Positions 27,592-36,820 of a stretch of 64,000 nt of DNA are shown piece after piece. The notes under the pieces are model-generated. The model saw nothing but the letters and a program-made list of their open reading frames with translations, had not been told where the DNA came from and did not search any database. The position numbers and the translations under genes are program-made. Within the stretch, counting starts at the first letter, position 1; each line of letters opens with the position of its first letter. This stretch comes from Dactylorhiza incarnata (lineage: Eukaryota; Streptophyta; Magnoliopsida; Asparagales; Orchidaceae), in NCBI GenBank assembly GCA_033032865.1, contig JAWHQI010000075.1, forward strand, positions 1,674,001 through 1,738,000, written 5' to 3'.

Positions 27592-29115
27592 CTATTTCAG
27601 ATACAAAACAAAGGTTGGAAAAGACTCATGTAAAGAAGAACGAGTACTTACCCCTTTTGATGGTTCTCCTATCACAAGCTCCCTTGGATGATTCTTTGAA
27701 AATTGTAGCACACTTGGAGGTACATATTCTACTATCTCATTCTCCGTCTCTTCTTTTTCTTCTCCTTTTTCTCCAAGTGATTCATCATCCTCATGCTCCA
27801 AAGGGGAAATAGGTTCGTCTTCATTTCCTGTATGATTAGAATCTACACAAGGAACAAACTCATCAAATCTTACATGTATAAACTCTTCAACTACTTTAGT
27901 TCTTTTATTATATATTCTATAAGCCTTGCTAGTTGAAGAGTAACCAATGAAAATTCTCTCATCGCATTTTTCATCAAATTTTCCTAGTGCATCTTTAGTG
28001 TTTAAAATGAAACATTTACAACCAAACACATGAAAATAAGATACATTAGGTTTTCTTTTAAAGTAAAGCTCATAAGGTGTCAATTTTAAAATAGGACGAA
28101 GCATGACACGATTAATGATATAACAAGAAGTATTAACTACTTCGGCCCAAAAAGATTTAGGCAACCCATATTCACAAAGCATAGTGCATGCTAGCTCTTG
28201 AAGGGTTTTATTTTTCCGCTCCACTACACCATTTTGTTGTGGGGTGCGAGGAGCGGAAAATTCAGGTTTAATTCCTAAATCATCACAGAAAGAAGAAAAT
28301 TTATCATTTTCAAATTCTCCTCCATGATCCGAATGTATGCATTTAATCTTTAAATCAAGTTCATTTTGAATACGAATGCATAGTTTAGTAAATTCAAGGA
28401 ATGCATCGGATTTTGAAGATAGAAATAATGTCCAACAAAATCTAGAATAATCATCAATTATTACAAAAGTATATTTTCTACCTCCTAGACTAGAAGTGCT
28501 AACCGGTCCAAATAAATCCATAAGAATTAATTGAAGAGGTCTAGTGGTAGAAATTACAATTTTTCTTTTAAAAGAATTTTTTGAAAATTTTCCTTTTTGG
28601 CAAGGAGTACAAATAGAAGATAAATTTCCATTAAGCACAGGTAATCCTTTAATTAATTTATCTTTTGATAATTTCAAAATAAGCTTGGTGCTAGAGTGGC
28701 CATGACGTCTATGCCAAAGTTCCAATTCTTCATTTTTAGAAATAAAATATTTTAAAGAAGAATTTGAAAGATCATTAAAGATAATCATATAAACATTATG
28801 CATCCTAGGTGCGGCGAGTACGACATCATTTGTTTTAGAATTTATAATTTTGCAAAGATTTGTAGATGATTCAAATAATACATTTAAGCCTATATCACAT
28901 AATTGACTAATTGAAATTAAATTATGTTTTAAGCCATCTACAAATAAAACATTTGATAATGAAAAAGAATCGTTACCCACTGTGCCGATGCCCAGGATCC
29001 TTCCTTTTCCGTTGTCACCAAATGTCACCATCCCTCTTTTCTTCATCTCAAGGCTAAGGAACTTTGCTTTGTTTCCCGTCATGTGTTTAGAGCAACCAGA
29101 GTACAAATACCACAC
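27592..29115 (-). CDS. Element H: protease remnant and integrase
   Basis: A 507-codon open frame. It starts at the protease site WYLYSGCSKHMTG, where the usual Asp (WYLDSGCS) is Tyr. Next are MVTFGDNGKGRILGIGTVG and VDGLKHNLISISQLCD, the GAG-pre-integrase finger (LWHRRHGHSSTKLILKLSKD...CTPCQKGKFSKNSF), and an integrase core with intact D-D-E: VIIDDYSRFCW, CIHSDHGGEFEND and QQNGVVERKNKTL. It ends past the integrase in an acidic stretch. These motifs are closest to the Sirevirus branch of copia. Confidence 0.85.
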   Translation of the reverse strand: MWYLYSGCSKHMTGNKAKFLSLEMKKRGMVTFGDNGKGRILGIGTVGNDSFSLSNVLFVDGLKHNLISISQLCDIGLNVLFESSTNLCKIINSKTNDVVLAAPRMHNVYMIIFNDLSNSSLKYFISKNEELELWHRRHGHSSTKLILKLSKDKLIKGLPVLNGNLSSICTPCQKGKFSKNSFKRKIVISTTRPLQLILMDLFGPVSTSSLGGRKYTFVIIDDYSRFCWTLFLSSKSDAFLEFTKLCIRIQNELDLKIKCIHSDHGGEFENDKFSSFCDDLGIKPEFSAPRTPQQNGVVERKNKTLQELACTMLCEYGLPKSFWAEVVNTSCYIINRVMLRPILKLTPYELYFKRKPNVSYFHVFGCKCFILNTKDALGKFDEKCDERIFIGYSSTSKAYRIYNKRTKVVEEFIHVRFDEFVPCVDSNHTGNEDEPISPLEHEDDESLGEKGEEKEETENEIVEYVPPSVLQFSKNHPRELVIGEPSKGVSTRSSLHESFPTFVLYLK

Positions 29116-29145
29116 GTCTTGTTTGTCCTTAGCCTGCCAACAAAC

Positions 29146-31085
29146 CTATAAAGGAGATGAGAGTAAAGATCTGGATACCCAAGAGTTTCCTCCCATAGAA
29201 TAGGTGGAAACCTTAGGCACCCAGATTTGCTTTATAGCACTACGACCCTTTTTCCTACACGAGTTAGAGGTGTGTCCAAATAAATGACATTTGGCACACG
29301 ATATAAAAGGGGATGAGACCCTTTTTGAAGTTTTGGATAAACTCTTGTTGGAAAATGTGGTAACATTTGAATCTTTGGATTTATTATTAACAGAATTAAT
29401 TTTCCTTGAATTATAGCTAACGCTGGCGTTAGGAGTTAACATCTGGCGATAGCTTCCAGAACCATATCCATGGCCATATTTGGCACTTCCATGGCATTGG
29501 TTGGAAAAGATAATGTCCAGAGATCTTTGCCCAACTCCAAACTTCTTAATAGCCAAATTTAAATCATGAATACGAGCTTTTAGAGCAGTGTTTTCCGTTA
29601 CCAACATAACACACCAATTCGCAAAAATATTCTTCCCATCCTCTATTTGAGAAAGAGAGGTTTTTAAAGTTCTTTCTAAACCCCCCTTCTCCTTAGTAAG
29701 AAGTTCAATAGTGGAGTGGGATTTAGAAAGAGATTCTTCAAGTTCTTTCACTCTTGCCAAGGAGTGATTGCACTCTTGGCAAGATACCTTTTCTTTCCCT
29801 AATTGTTTAGATAATTTTTTGTTTTCTGTTAACAAAAGTTTATTTTCAGAATTTAGAAGATCAATATCTTTTAAACCTTTATCAAAGAATTTGCAAGTTT
29901 GTAAATACTCAATATATAAATCATCATAAGAAGTAGGGAGAGTTGCCTCAGTGTCGCTTTGGACACTGCTTTCATCTTCAGATGTCTTGTCACCTTTTCC
30001 CATAAGCCACATATTTGTCTCTTCTTCATCGCTAGTGGATGAGCTGCTTGAATCCTCGGAGGAGGAGTCATCCCGTGTAGCCGCTTTTAGGACCTTCTTC
30101 TTCTCTTTTTTCTTGTTCCCTTTTTCTTTATGCTCTTTCATATATTTTGGGCACTGGCTCCGAATATGTCTGGTCTCTCTACAATGGTAGTACTCTGGTG
30201 GTGGGCATTCATCTTCGTCATCGTCGCTACCTCTCTCTTTCTTCGATGAAGATCCCTTTTTGATGAAATATTTTCAGAAGGTGTTTCTTTTTTCCGGATA
30301 CTTCATGAACCTTTTGAACTTCTTCACAAAAAGGCTCTCCTCGTCCTCTTCATCATCATCTCCAATTGCCTCCTTTTTTGACTTTAAGGCCAAACCATTC
30401 TTCTTTGGCTCCAAATTGTACTCTTGTTGTTGAATTTTGAGTTCAACCTCATGGGTCTTTAGGTTCCCAATGAGGCTCTCAATTTGGAGCTTCTTCAAAT
30501 CGTGCGACTCCGAGATAGCCGTCACCTTTGGATTGAACTTTGGACGGAGAGTCCTTACAATTTTCTCAACAAGTCGTCGTTGGAGAACGCCTTTCCAAGT
30601 ACTTTTGAGTCGTTGATGATCTTGGTGAGCCTTGCGTACATTGAATCTACGTCTTCATCTGCCTCCATCCGGAAATTCTCATACTCGGATTCAAGTTGGA
30701 AGAGCTTTGAATCCTTAACCTGCAAAGTACCTTCATGAGTAATTTCTAATAAATTCCATATATCATAAGCTATTTCGCAAGCACAAGTTCTATTAAATTA
30801 TTTTCTATCCAAAGCACAAAATTATGCATTCATTGCTTTAGCATTATTCTTACATCTCAACTTATCATTGTCATCCCATCTATCTCTAGGTTTTTCCATA
30901 GTGGCTTCTCCAACAACAAATGTTAGTGGAGAGTAACTTTGTTCTACCATACCCCAAACATCATTATCTAAAGTAGTTAAAAAACAACGCAATCTAGTTT
31001 CCCAATAATTATAATCAGTTCCGGTAAATAGTGGAGGTCTACTAATCCCTTGACCCTCAGTGAAAGCATGATCATTATGCGCCAT
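29146..31085 (-). pseudogene. Element H: gag, broken into pieces
   Basis: It starts at 31085 with the copia gag N-terminus (ISRPPLFTGTDYNYWETRLR), which runs to 30822, then AYDIWNLLEITHEGT and NFRMEADEDVDSMYARLT in shifted frames. The section 30525-30274 is followed by an open 331-codon frame (30141-29146). That frame has Lys-rich and Ser/acidic tracts, a long coiled coil and a CCHC knuckle (CAKCHLFGHTSNSCRKKG). It ends IWVPKVSTYSMGG just before protease. Several frameshifts make it non-functional. Confidence 0.8.
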
Positions 31086-31120
31086 TATTCTCGGTTGTGA
31101 AACCGTTTTGGAATAACCTG

Positions 31121-31131
31121 CTCTGATACCA
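31121..31131 (-). other. Primer binding site of H, initiator-Met tRNA
   Basis: CTCTGATACCA on the plus strand (minus TGGTATCAGAG), two bases from the 5' LTR of H. Confidence 0.9.
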
Positions 31132-31133
31132 AG

Positions 31134-32517
31134 TGTTGGATCAGATGGCGCCCTTAGAGTGGGGGGGGGGGTGAATAAGGGGTTTACTGTTTTTGATATA
31201 AACTTATAGATTTTATATAACAGAAAGACTTTTTTGCTCTCTCGCTAACGCCTGGCGTTAAGAGTCAACGTCGGGCGTTATCTCTCCAGAAAAAAGTATT
31301 TTTACAGAAATATTCAAAATAATTTTCTTTATGAAATACAATTTCAGAAAAATTAGATATACTTAAAAAGAATTTTATATTTCACAAAAATGATTACAAG
31401 GATAAAATTTCAATAACGCTTGTAATTAGAGGCGACAACTTAAAATCACTTTTTGTTCCTTCACCGGTCCTTATCCCAAGGACCGGTTGGCTATAGCCTT
31501 TCTATCCCCAGATAAGGCCTCTAGCCACCCCTTAGATCTACCCTTGACCTAGTCGCCACACACAAGGACCTAGTCGCCACATGCAAGGCGGCGAATTCAC
31601 TACCGTTACAAGAAAATATAAAAGGATAAAGATAAAATCAGAACAAAAGACTCCCTAGAATGAAGAGAGCTGAAGGAGATGTTGAAGATACGCCATGACC
31701 ACGTCGGAGTTGAAGCGAGCGTCCTTCTTCAAATTTGCCGTTGGAAATCTACTTATCACTCTTGTTCCTCAATGTTGGTGTTGGGAGTTCTCTCTGAATT
31801 CAGAATGAAATGCTCTCTCAGGTCTCTGGAATGTAGGCTTCAATGCATCATAACTTGAGCAAACGAAATCAGGTCTTTAAATAGACACGGGAGCTAACCC
31901 GTGGCGTTAAGAGTTAATGCCAGCGTTAATCATCGTGTACGACAGTTGCTGAGATTATGCAAACCGTCAGGATCGTGACAGTTTGTGGACTCAACGCGGG
32001 CGTTAATAGTCAACGCTAACGTTGAGTTTATTTCTTCAAACTGCATCTCATCCCGTTGATCTCCAGTTCATCGAACGCCACCCCATTTCGTCGAGCATCA
32101 TCAAATTTTGTCGAACACAATTTTGTCGAATGGAAACTCATTTCGTCGAATGCAATTTCGTCAAACGGAATATCATTTCGTCGAACGCAATTTCGTAGAC
32201 CGACATCTCATTTCGTCGAATGCCATTTCATCGAGCGACAACTCATTTCGTCGAACGGCTACTGCCCAGCGTTAAGACCTAATGCCTGGTGTTGTCTCTG
32301 GCTTCTCGACATATTCGTTCTCGATGGAAGTTAATGCAGGGCGTTAACTACTAACGCGGGGCGTTAACTCTCCTTTCAGAGAATCGTCATCAATCAGGAT
32401 CCTGTTCATAGGGTTATATAACTATAGTACATGCACACTATAAACCCAAGCATGATCAAATACATAGTGTGATTTGTTATTTCTCAAACTAAGAGAGGTG
32501 GAACACAAGCTCCAACA
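31134..32517 (-). repeat. Element H 5' LTR
   Basis: 1384 bp, plus-strand TGTTGGATCAGATGG to CTCCAACA. It has the U5 hairpin (CGCCCTTAGAG, G run, TGAATAAGGGG), the minus-strand TATA-like CTTTAAATA near 31875 and the U3 repeat array at 31890-32350. Confidence 0.9.
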
Positions 32518-32690
32518 GATCCCGCTGTCGGGATCTCACTAGCCGGTTGGTCAGGTCGGTCTCGCGGAGAGGCTGGCAAGGTAGCAAGTGTTTGGTGCTG
32601 GATTGCCCCGGATGATCCCGCTGTCGGGCTCTCATTAGCCGGTGGGTCAGGTTGATCTCGCGGAGAGGCTGGTAAGGAGGCGATTGATGC
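32518..32690 (+). repeat. Element T 98-bp array, remainder after H
   Basis: About two units resume exactly where 12588 stopped, after the GATCC duplication. The last unit decays near 32680. Confidence 0.85.
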
Positions 32691-33028
32691 TGATAAGCCC
32701 GACTCGAAAAATCTCTCAATGCGAGGCCTAGACTAGCGAGCCCTAGGGCTCGCTTGCGTGAAAATTAAGAGCAATATCAGATGAAAAATATCTAAGTCTA
32801 ATGGTTATAGGGATACGGTTGAATCTGGTGGTAACCAGGCTCTTCAGGTCGGATCATGGCTCACAAAACATTCGGGCAATCTCAATGCAACACCTAAAAT
32901 AAGCGAGTTTGGGGGGACCGACGACATGGTAATTAATAAACAATAATGGTCGTGCGCGGGGTTCGTGGCGAGCAAGGTGGGGTAATGCTGACCCTGCTCA
33001 CAAGGATCCATAATGGGCGAGCCAGAGG
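32691..33028 (+). other. Element T 3' non-coding region
   Basis: About 340 bp between the 98-bp array and the 5S-bearing insertion. No ORF or motif is recognised apart from GCGAGCCCTAGGGCTCGC near 32737, a perfect 18-base palindrome. Confidence 0.5.
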
Positions 33029-33214
33029 TGCGATGTAACGACCCAGGCCCGGCTCCAATCGGGACAACGTCCAGCGAGAGATCCATCGGGACCCAGCTGG
33101 CGTCGGTACCGGGCTGCAGCCCAAGCACCCCAACCCCTCTCCAGCATACAGGCGGGTTGTTTTTGGCCACAACCTCCCTTTGGTGAGAAGTGATCCAGTT
33201 AAGCACCTCTACGG

Positions 33215-33268
33215 GGCCTTCCCAGGAGGTCACCCATACAAGTACTACTCCAGCCCGAGCACGCTTAA
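33215..33268 (-). repeat. 5S rRNA-derived segment 1
   Basis: Minus-strand match to the 3' half of plant 5S rRNA (AAGCGTGCTCGGGCTGGAGT, AGTACTTGTATGGGTGACC, TCCTGGGAAGG). The first 45 or so bases of 5S rRNA are absent, so it is not a 5S gene. Confidence 0.8.
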
Positions 33269-33277
33269 CTATATAGT

Positions 33278-33333
33278 TAAAGCGTGCTCGGGCTGGAGTA
33301 GTACTTGTATGGGTGACCTCCTGGGAAGGCCCC
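33278..33333 (+). repeat. 5S rRNA-derived segment 2
   Basis: Plus-strand partner of segment 1, a near-perfect inverted copy separated from it by TAACTATATAGTTAA. Confidence 0.8.
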
Positions 33334-33708
33334 ATAGAGGTTCTTAACTGGATCACTTCTCACCAAAGGGAGGTTGTGGCCACAAACAACCCGCCTGTGT
33401 GCTGGAGAGGGGTTGGGGTGCTTATGCTGCAGCCCGGTACTGACGCCAGCTGGGTCCCGATGGAGCTCTCGGTGGACGTTGTCCCGATTGGAGCCGGGCC
33501 TAGGTCGTTACAATAAAAAGTGCACTTTTTTTATAATGTCCCAAGGCCCTGGACTTACCATCGGGACAACGTCCACTGACTGCCTCGCCTGGCGACCATT
33601 ACCGGGTTGCAGCCCAAGCACCCCAACACCTCTCCAGCCCACTGGCGGGTTGTTGGTGGCCATAGCCTCCCTTTGGTGAGAAGTGATCCAGTTAAGCGCC
33701 TCTACGGG

Positions 33709-33762
33709 GCCTTCCCAGGAAGTCACCCATCCTAGTACAACTCTAGCCTGAGCACGCTTAAC
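33709..33762 (-). repeat. 5S rRNA-derived segment 3
   Basis: Minus-strand copy, slightly more diverged (GAGTTGTACTAGGATGGGTG). It begins the second palindrome. Confidence 0.8.
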
Positions 33763-33837
33763 TATATAGTTCTTTCACTTCTCATCACCAACTGAGCTGC
33801 AACTCAGTTGGTGATGAGAAGTGAAAGAACTATATAG

Positions 33838-33893
33838 TTAAGCGTGCTCGGGCTGGAGTAGTACTGGGATGGGTGACCTCCTGGGAAGGCCCC
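33838..33893 (+). repeat. 5S rRNA-derived segment 4
   Basis: Plus-strand partner of segment 3. The centre between them is ATCACCAACTGAG..CTCAGTTGGTGAT. Confidence 0.8.
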
Positions 33894-34268
33894 ATAGAGG
33901 TGCTTAACTGGATCACTTCTCACCAAAGGGAGGTTGTGGCCATCAACAACCCGCTCGTGGGCTGGAGAAGGGTTGGGGTGCTTGGGCTGCAGCACGGTAA
34001 CGGTCTCCAGGCGAGGCAGTCGGTGGACGTTGTCTCGATGGTAAGTCCAGGGCCTTAGGACGTTACAAAAAAAGTGCACTTTTTATTGTAATGACCCAGG
34101 CCCAGCTCCAATCGGGACAACGTCCACCGAGAGCTCAATCGGGACCCAGCTGGCGTCGGTACTGGGCTGCAGCCCAAGCACCACAACCCCTCTCAGGCCC
34201 ACAGGCGGGTTGTTGGTGGCCACAGCCTCGCTTTTGTGAGAAGTGATCCAGTTAAGCGCATCTATGGG

Positions 34269-34322
34269 GCCTTCCCAGGAGGTTACCCATCCTAGTACTA
34301 CTCCAGCCCGAGCACGCTTAAC
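34269..34322 (-). repeat. 5S rRNA-derived segment 5
   Basis: Minus-strand copy that opens the third palindrome, whose centre is expanded by unrelated sequence. Confidence 0.8.
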
Positions 34323-34361
34323 TATATATTTCTTTCACTTCTCATCACCAATTGAGCTGAG

Positions 34362-34540
34362 CTGAAGGGAGCATCGCCCATCGCTGAAGGGAGCATCGCT
34401 TCCCGTCGATGGTTCGTCGCTGAAGACTGGTTGATGACAAGGGCGTCGCCACTGAAGGGGGCATCGCCCATCGCTGAAGGGAGCATCGCTTCCCGTCGAT
34501 GGTTCGTCGCTGAAAAATGGTCGACGACAAGGGCGCCATA
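34362..34540. repeat. Tandem duplication, 90 bp, two copies
   Basis: The unit beginning CTGAAGGGAGCATCGCCCAT starts at 34362 and again at 34452, with few differences. It sits in the enlarged loop of the third palindrome and has no match to the arms. Origin unknown; it may be captured sequence or residual internal sequence of the element. Confidence 0.75.
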
Positions 34541-34618
34541 TGTGACGACTCGACTGTGGAGCATTGTCGATCGTGGAGCTTCGAGCTCAATTGGTGATGA
34601 GAAGTGAAAGAACTATAT

Positions 34619-34677
34619 AGTTAAGCGTGCTCGGGCTGGAGTAGTACTAGGATGGGTGACCTCCGGGGAAGGCCTCA
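34619..34677 (+). repeat. 5S rRNA-derived segment 6
   Basis: Plus-strand partner of segment 5. It has the best match to the 5S C-box region (GTAGTACTAGGATGGGTGAC). Confidence 0.8.
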
Positions 34678-34855
34678 TAGAGGCACTTAACTGGATCACT
34701 TCACACCAAAGGGAGGCTGTGGCCACCAACAACCTGCCTGTGGGCTGGAGAGGGGTTGGGGTGCTTGGGCTGCAGCACGGTAACGGTCTCCAGGTGAGGC
34801 AGTCGGTGGACGTTGTCCCGATGGTAAGTCCAGGGCCTTGGGACGTTACATGCGA

Positions 34856-35610
34856 AGCGAGACACATTTTGCCCAGGTGAGAAAGCAAGCAGAGTTTATC
34901 TAATTAAGCATCTAAGCAGGTGAAACTACGTAATTTCCATGTTGGGTGTGTGCGGGAGTGTTGTTGCGAAACAAAAAGGAGGTTCAATAAAGCGGTGATA
35001 GCCACATTCATTACAAATGAAAAAGGGTGAATGCGAGCATAGACAAATTTAAGATTGCAAAAGAATTCTTGTTTCATTCCTTGAAAAGGTTCATTACAAG
35101 TAGCGATGATCTCGGCAACCAAATTGGGTGTAAACATCAAAATATAGAAAAGCAAGTCAAAGATTTCCAGAAAGCTCCTCCTTGCTCCCGCGACCCCCGG
35201 ACTCTTGGATTGGCGTGAACAAGTCTGGGACGACGTCCTCGGCGGTAAGCTCCATTACATCTGGGAAAAGTAGGCTCGCTCCCTTGAGGGTTTCGATGAT
35301 GAGGTTGGCGACGCCCATCGAGTTCTTGCGAGTCGCCTCCTCCTTGTCTCGCATCCTGTTGCAAGCTCCAGCTCGCGAAGGAGGTGGGGGTAGCATGGCC
35401 CAGGTCAGCTTGCAGATCTGAGCTTTCAGGATCCCGTTCTCCATCTCCAGGTCAGCAATGCGCGAGAGGAGCAGGCTCGCTGTTTCAGCATCCTGCGAAA
35501 GAAAAGGATAAGTCAAATAAAGCGGCATGTGGCGAGCGAGATAGAAAGTTTGTATAAAACACTTAGCATCCTGCCTTGAAGGCTGGTGAGGAGACCCTCG
35601 GATAGGGCTT
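34856..35610 (-). pseudogene. Antisense exon-like ORF in T 3' region
   Basis: On the minus strand a clear intron acceptor (TTCTTTCGCAG/GATGCTG, exon start 35492) is followed by 111 codons to a stop at 35157. A coiled-coil helix (LLLSRIADLEMENGILKAQI) is followed by a Pro/Arg link and ELTAEDVVPDLFTPIQESGG. The first exon is not found; a donor-like site lies near 35565. Antisense ORFs downstream of pol are known in some Tat-lineage elements. I do not recognise the protein. It could equally be a host gene fragment. The sequence 34856-35150 would be its 3' untranslated part. Confidence 0.4.
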
Positions 35611-35681
35611 ATTTCATCATGCTTAGTTATTAATGCTTTGATTTATCATTAATGGATTTGTTATTATCAAAAGGGGGAGTT
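35611..35681 (+). repeat. Orphan internal tail and purine tract of a B-type element
   Basis: This 71-bp piece, ending TTATCAAAAGGGGGAGTT, matches the end of the B internal region before its own 3' LTR (42186-42255). It stands left of the LTR that acts as the B 5' LTR, so that LTR was once a 3' LTR. Confidence 0.8.
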
Positions 35682-36772
35682 TGTTGGAACATGGTCTTCC
35701 GCATCTCCTAGGTTTGAGAATAACAAATCCTATGTGTATTTGATCTTGTGTGTTCAAGTGTGCAGGTTTACTAGGTCCACATGACTCAAGGAGTACACAT
35801 GATGACTGCCCCCAAAATTGAGGCCAAAATTCGAACAAGCTCACTATCGTCGGCGGTAGCGATAACGCCCGGCGATAGCATTGATTAGCGCCATTCCGGA
35901 AGCAATTTAAGAAGGATGCTAGCGCCTGGCGGTAGCGGATAGCGTCGGCGGTAGCGTGACGCACATAAGGCATAGAGCAAGAGGTTGTCGTGGATGGGAG
36001 ATTCTGCCGCACAAAACGTTGCCTAATCCGGGCTAGCGCCGGCGGTAGCGCTAGCGCTGATGGTTGCGCTTGGGCTATATAAAGGACCCCTCACCTCTCG
36101 TTTCACAGAGACATCAGAGAGAGAGAGGCAGTGCTACAACTCCAGAGGCCATCTTGGCCGAAACTTGAAGTCCTAGCGAAGCTCTGCAAATTTCTGAAGG
36201 AGGATTACGTCACGCCGGATCCAAACGAAGTCCGCTTCTACAAACGCTGATTCTACAGCGGATCTTCGCCTCCACTTTCAGAAGTTCATCTTAAGGGAGT
36301 TTTATTATTTTATTTCTCGTTGTTATTTGTAAACGGTAGTGAAATCGCCTCGTGTTGGCGACTAGGTTTGGGGTAGGACTTAGGGCTGAAATTCACCTCG
36401 TGTTGGCGACTAGGTCTAGGGACTAGGTCTAGGGGGTGCTCGAGGCCACATCCGGGAAGGGTTGGCTAGAGCGGCTTGAGGCTGAATCCGGGGAGGATCG
36501 GCTAGGGCCACCGGTTCGCGGGGATGCGAGTCGGGATAGAAAACAAAAAGAGTTTACTATTCATCGCCACCGATTTCTAGCGTCATAAAAATCAAGTTTT
36601 GTAAAATATTATTTGATATTAATAAAGCATGTCTCTTCATTATTGTTTTACTTGATTTCTCATTGTATTAATCTTGCAATATTTCAAAGATTTCTAAATA
36701 TAATCTTAAGATTTTGAAAACCCTTATTCACCCCCCCCCCCCCCCCCTCTAAGGGCGCCGACCGATCCAACA
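35682..36772 (+). repeat. Element B left LTR
   Basis: 1091 bp. U3 has GCTAGCGC/GGCGGTAGCG CpG motifs (35840-36070), then TATATAAAGG at 36076. R-U5 is a GC-rich stretch with GCGACTAGGTCTAGGG repeats (36340-36540). The end has the U5 hairpin with a run of about 22 C (36732-36757). Confidence 0.88.
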
Positions 36773-36774
36773 AG

Positions 36775-36786
36775 TGGTATCAGAGC
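36775..36786 (+). other. Primer binding site of B, initiator-Met tRNA
   Basis: TGGTATCAGAGC, two bases after the LTR. C (46045) has the same site and E (60917) a slightly altered one. Confidence 0.92.
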
Positions 36787-36820
36787 GGTTTTGTTCCAAT
36801 CGGCTTAACAACTGGGAATA

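Larger units (their letters stand above)
12589..32517 (-). mobile_element. Element H: Sirevirus-type Ty1/copia retrotransposon
   Basis: The LTRs start and end TGTTGG...CCAACA, at 12589-13832 plus 24187-24356 (3' LTR, split by G) and 31134-32517 (5' LTR). The target-site duplication GATCC is at 12584-12588 and 32518-32522. It encodes on the minus strand gag, protease, integrase, RT and RNase H in copia order. An initiator-Met primer site and a cluster of AGGGGGAG tracts near the 3' LTR are Sirevirus features. Without G it is about 9.6 kb. Many stops and frameshifts and two lost active-site residues make it inactive. Confidence 0.9.
33034..34850. mobile_element. Cassandra-like composite with six 5S-derived arms
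   Basis: The 1817-bp segment starts TGTAACGACCC and ends GGGACGTTACA, with the 5-bp duplication TGCGA on each side (33029-33033 and 34851-34855). It is built of six arms alternating in orientation: about 33034-33270, 33270-33514, 33535-33797, 33798-34067, 34088-34345 and 34590-34850. Each arm holds a segment like the internal promoter half of plant 5S rRNA (AAGCGTGCTCGGGCTGGAGT then AGTACT..GGATGGGTGACC). 5S sequence in LTRs is the mark of Cassandra TRIM elements. Arms are normally direct repeats; here they are inverted. Confidence 0.75.

Noticed and set aside
33838..33893. 5S rRNA gene
   Set aside because: Only the 3' half of 5S rRNA is matched, the 5' part is missing, and it is embedded in palindromic retroelement arms.
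33034..34850. MIRNA precursor or plain foldback (MITE) transposon
   Set aside because: The ends are TG...CA with a 5-bp duplication and 5S-derived arms, which fits an LTR-type origin better than a terminal-inverted-repeat element.
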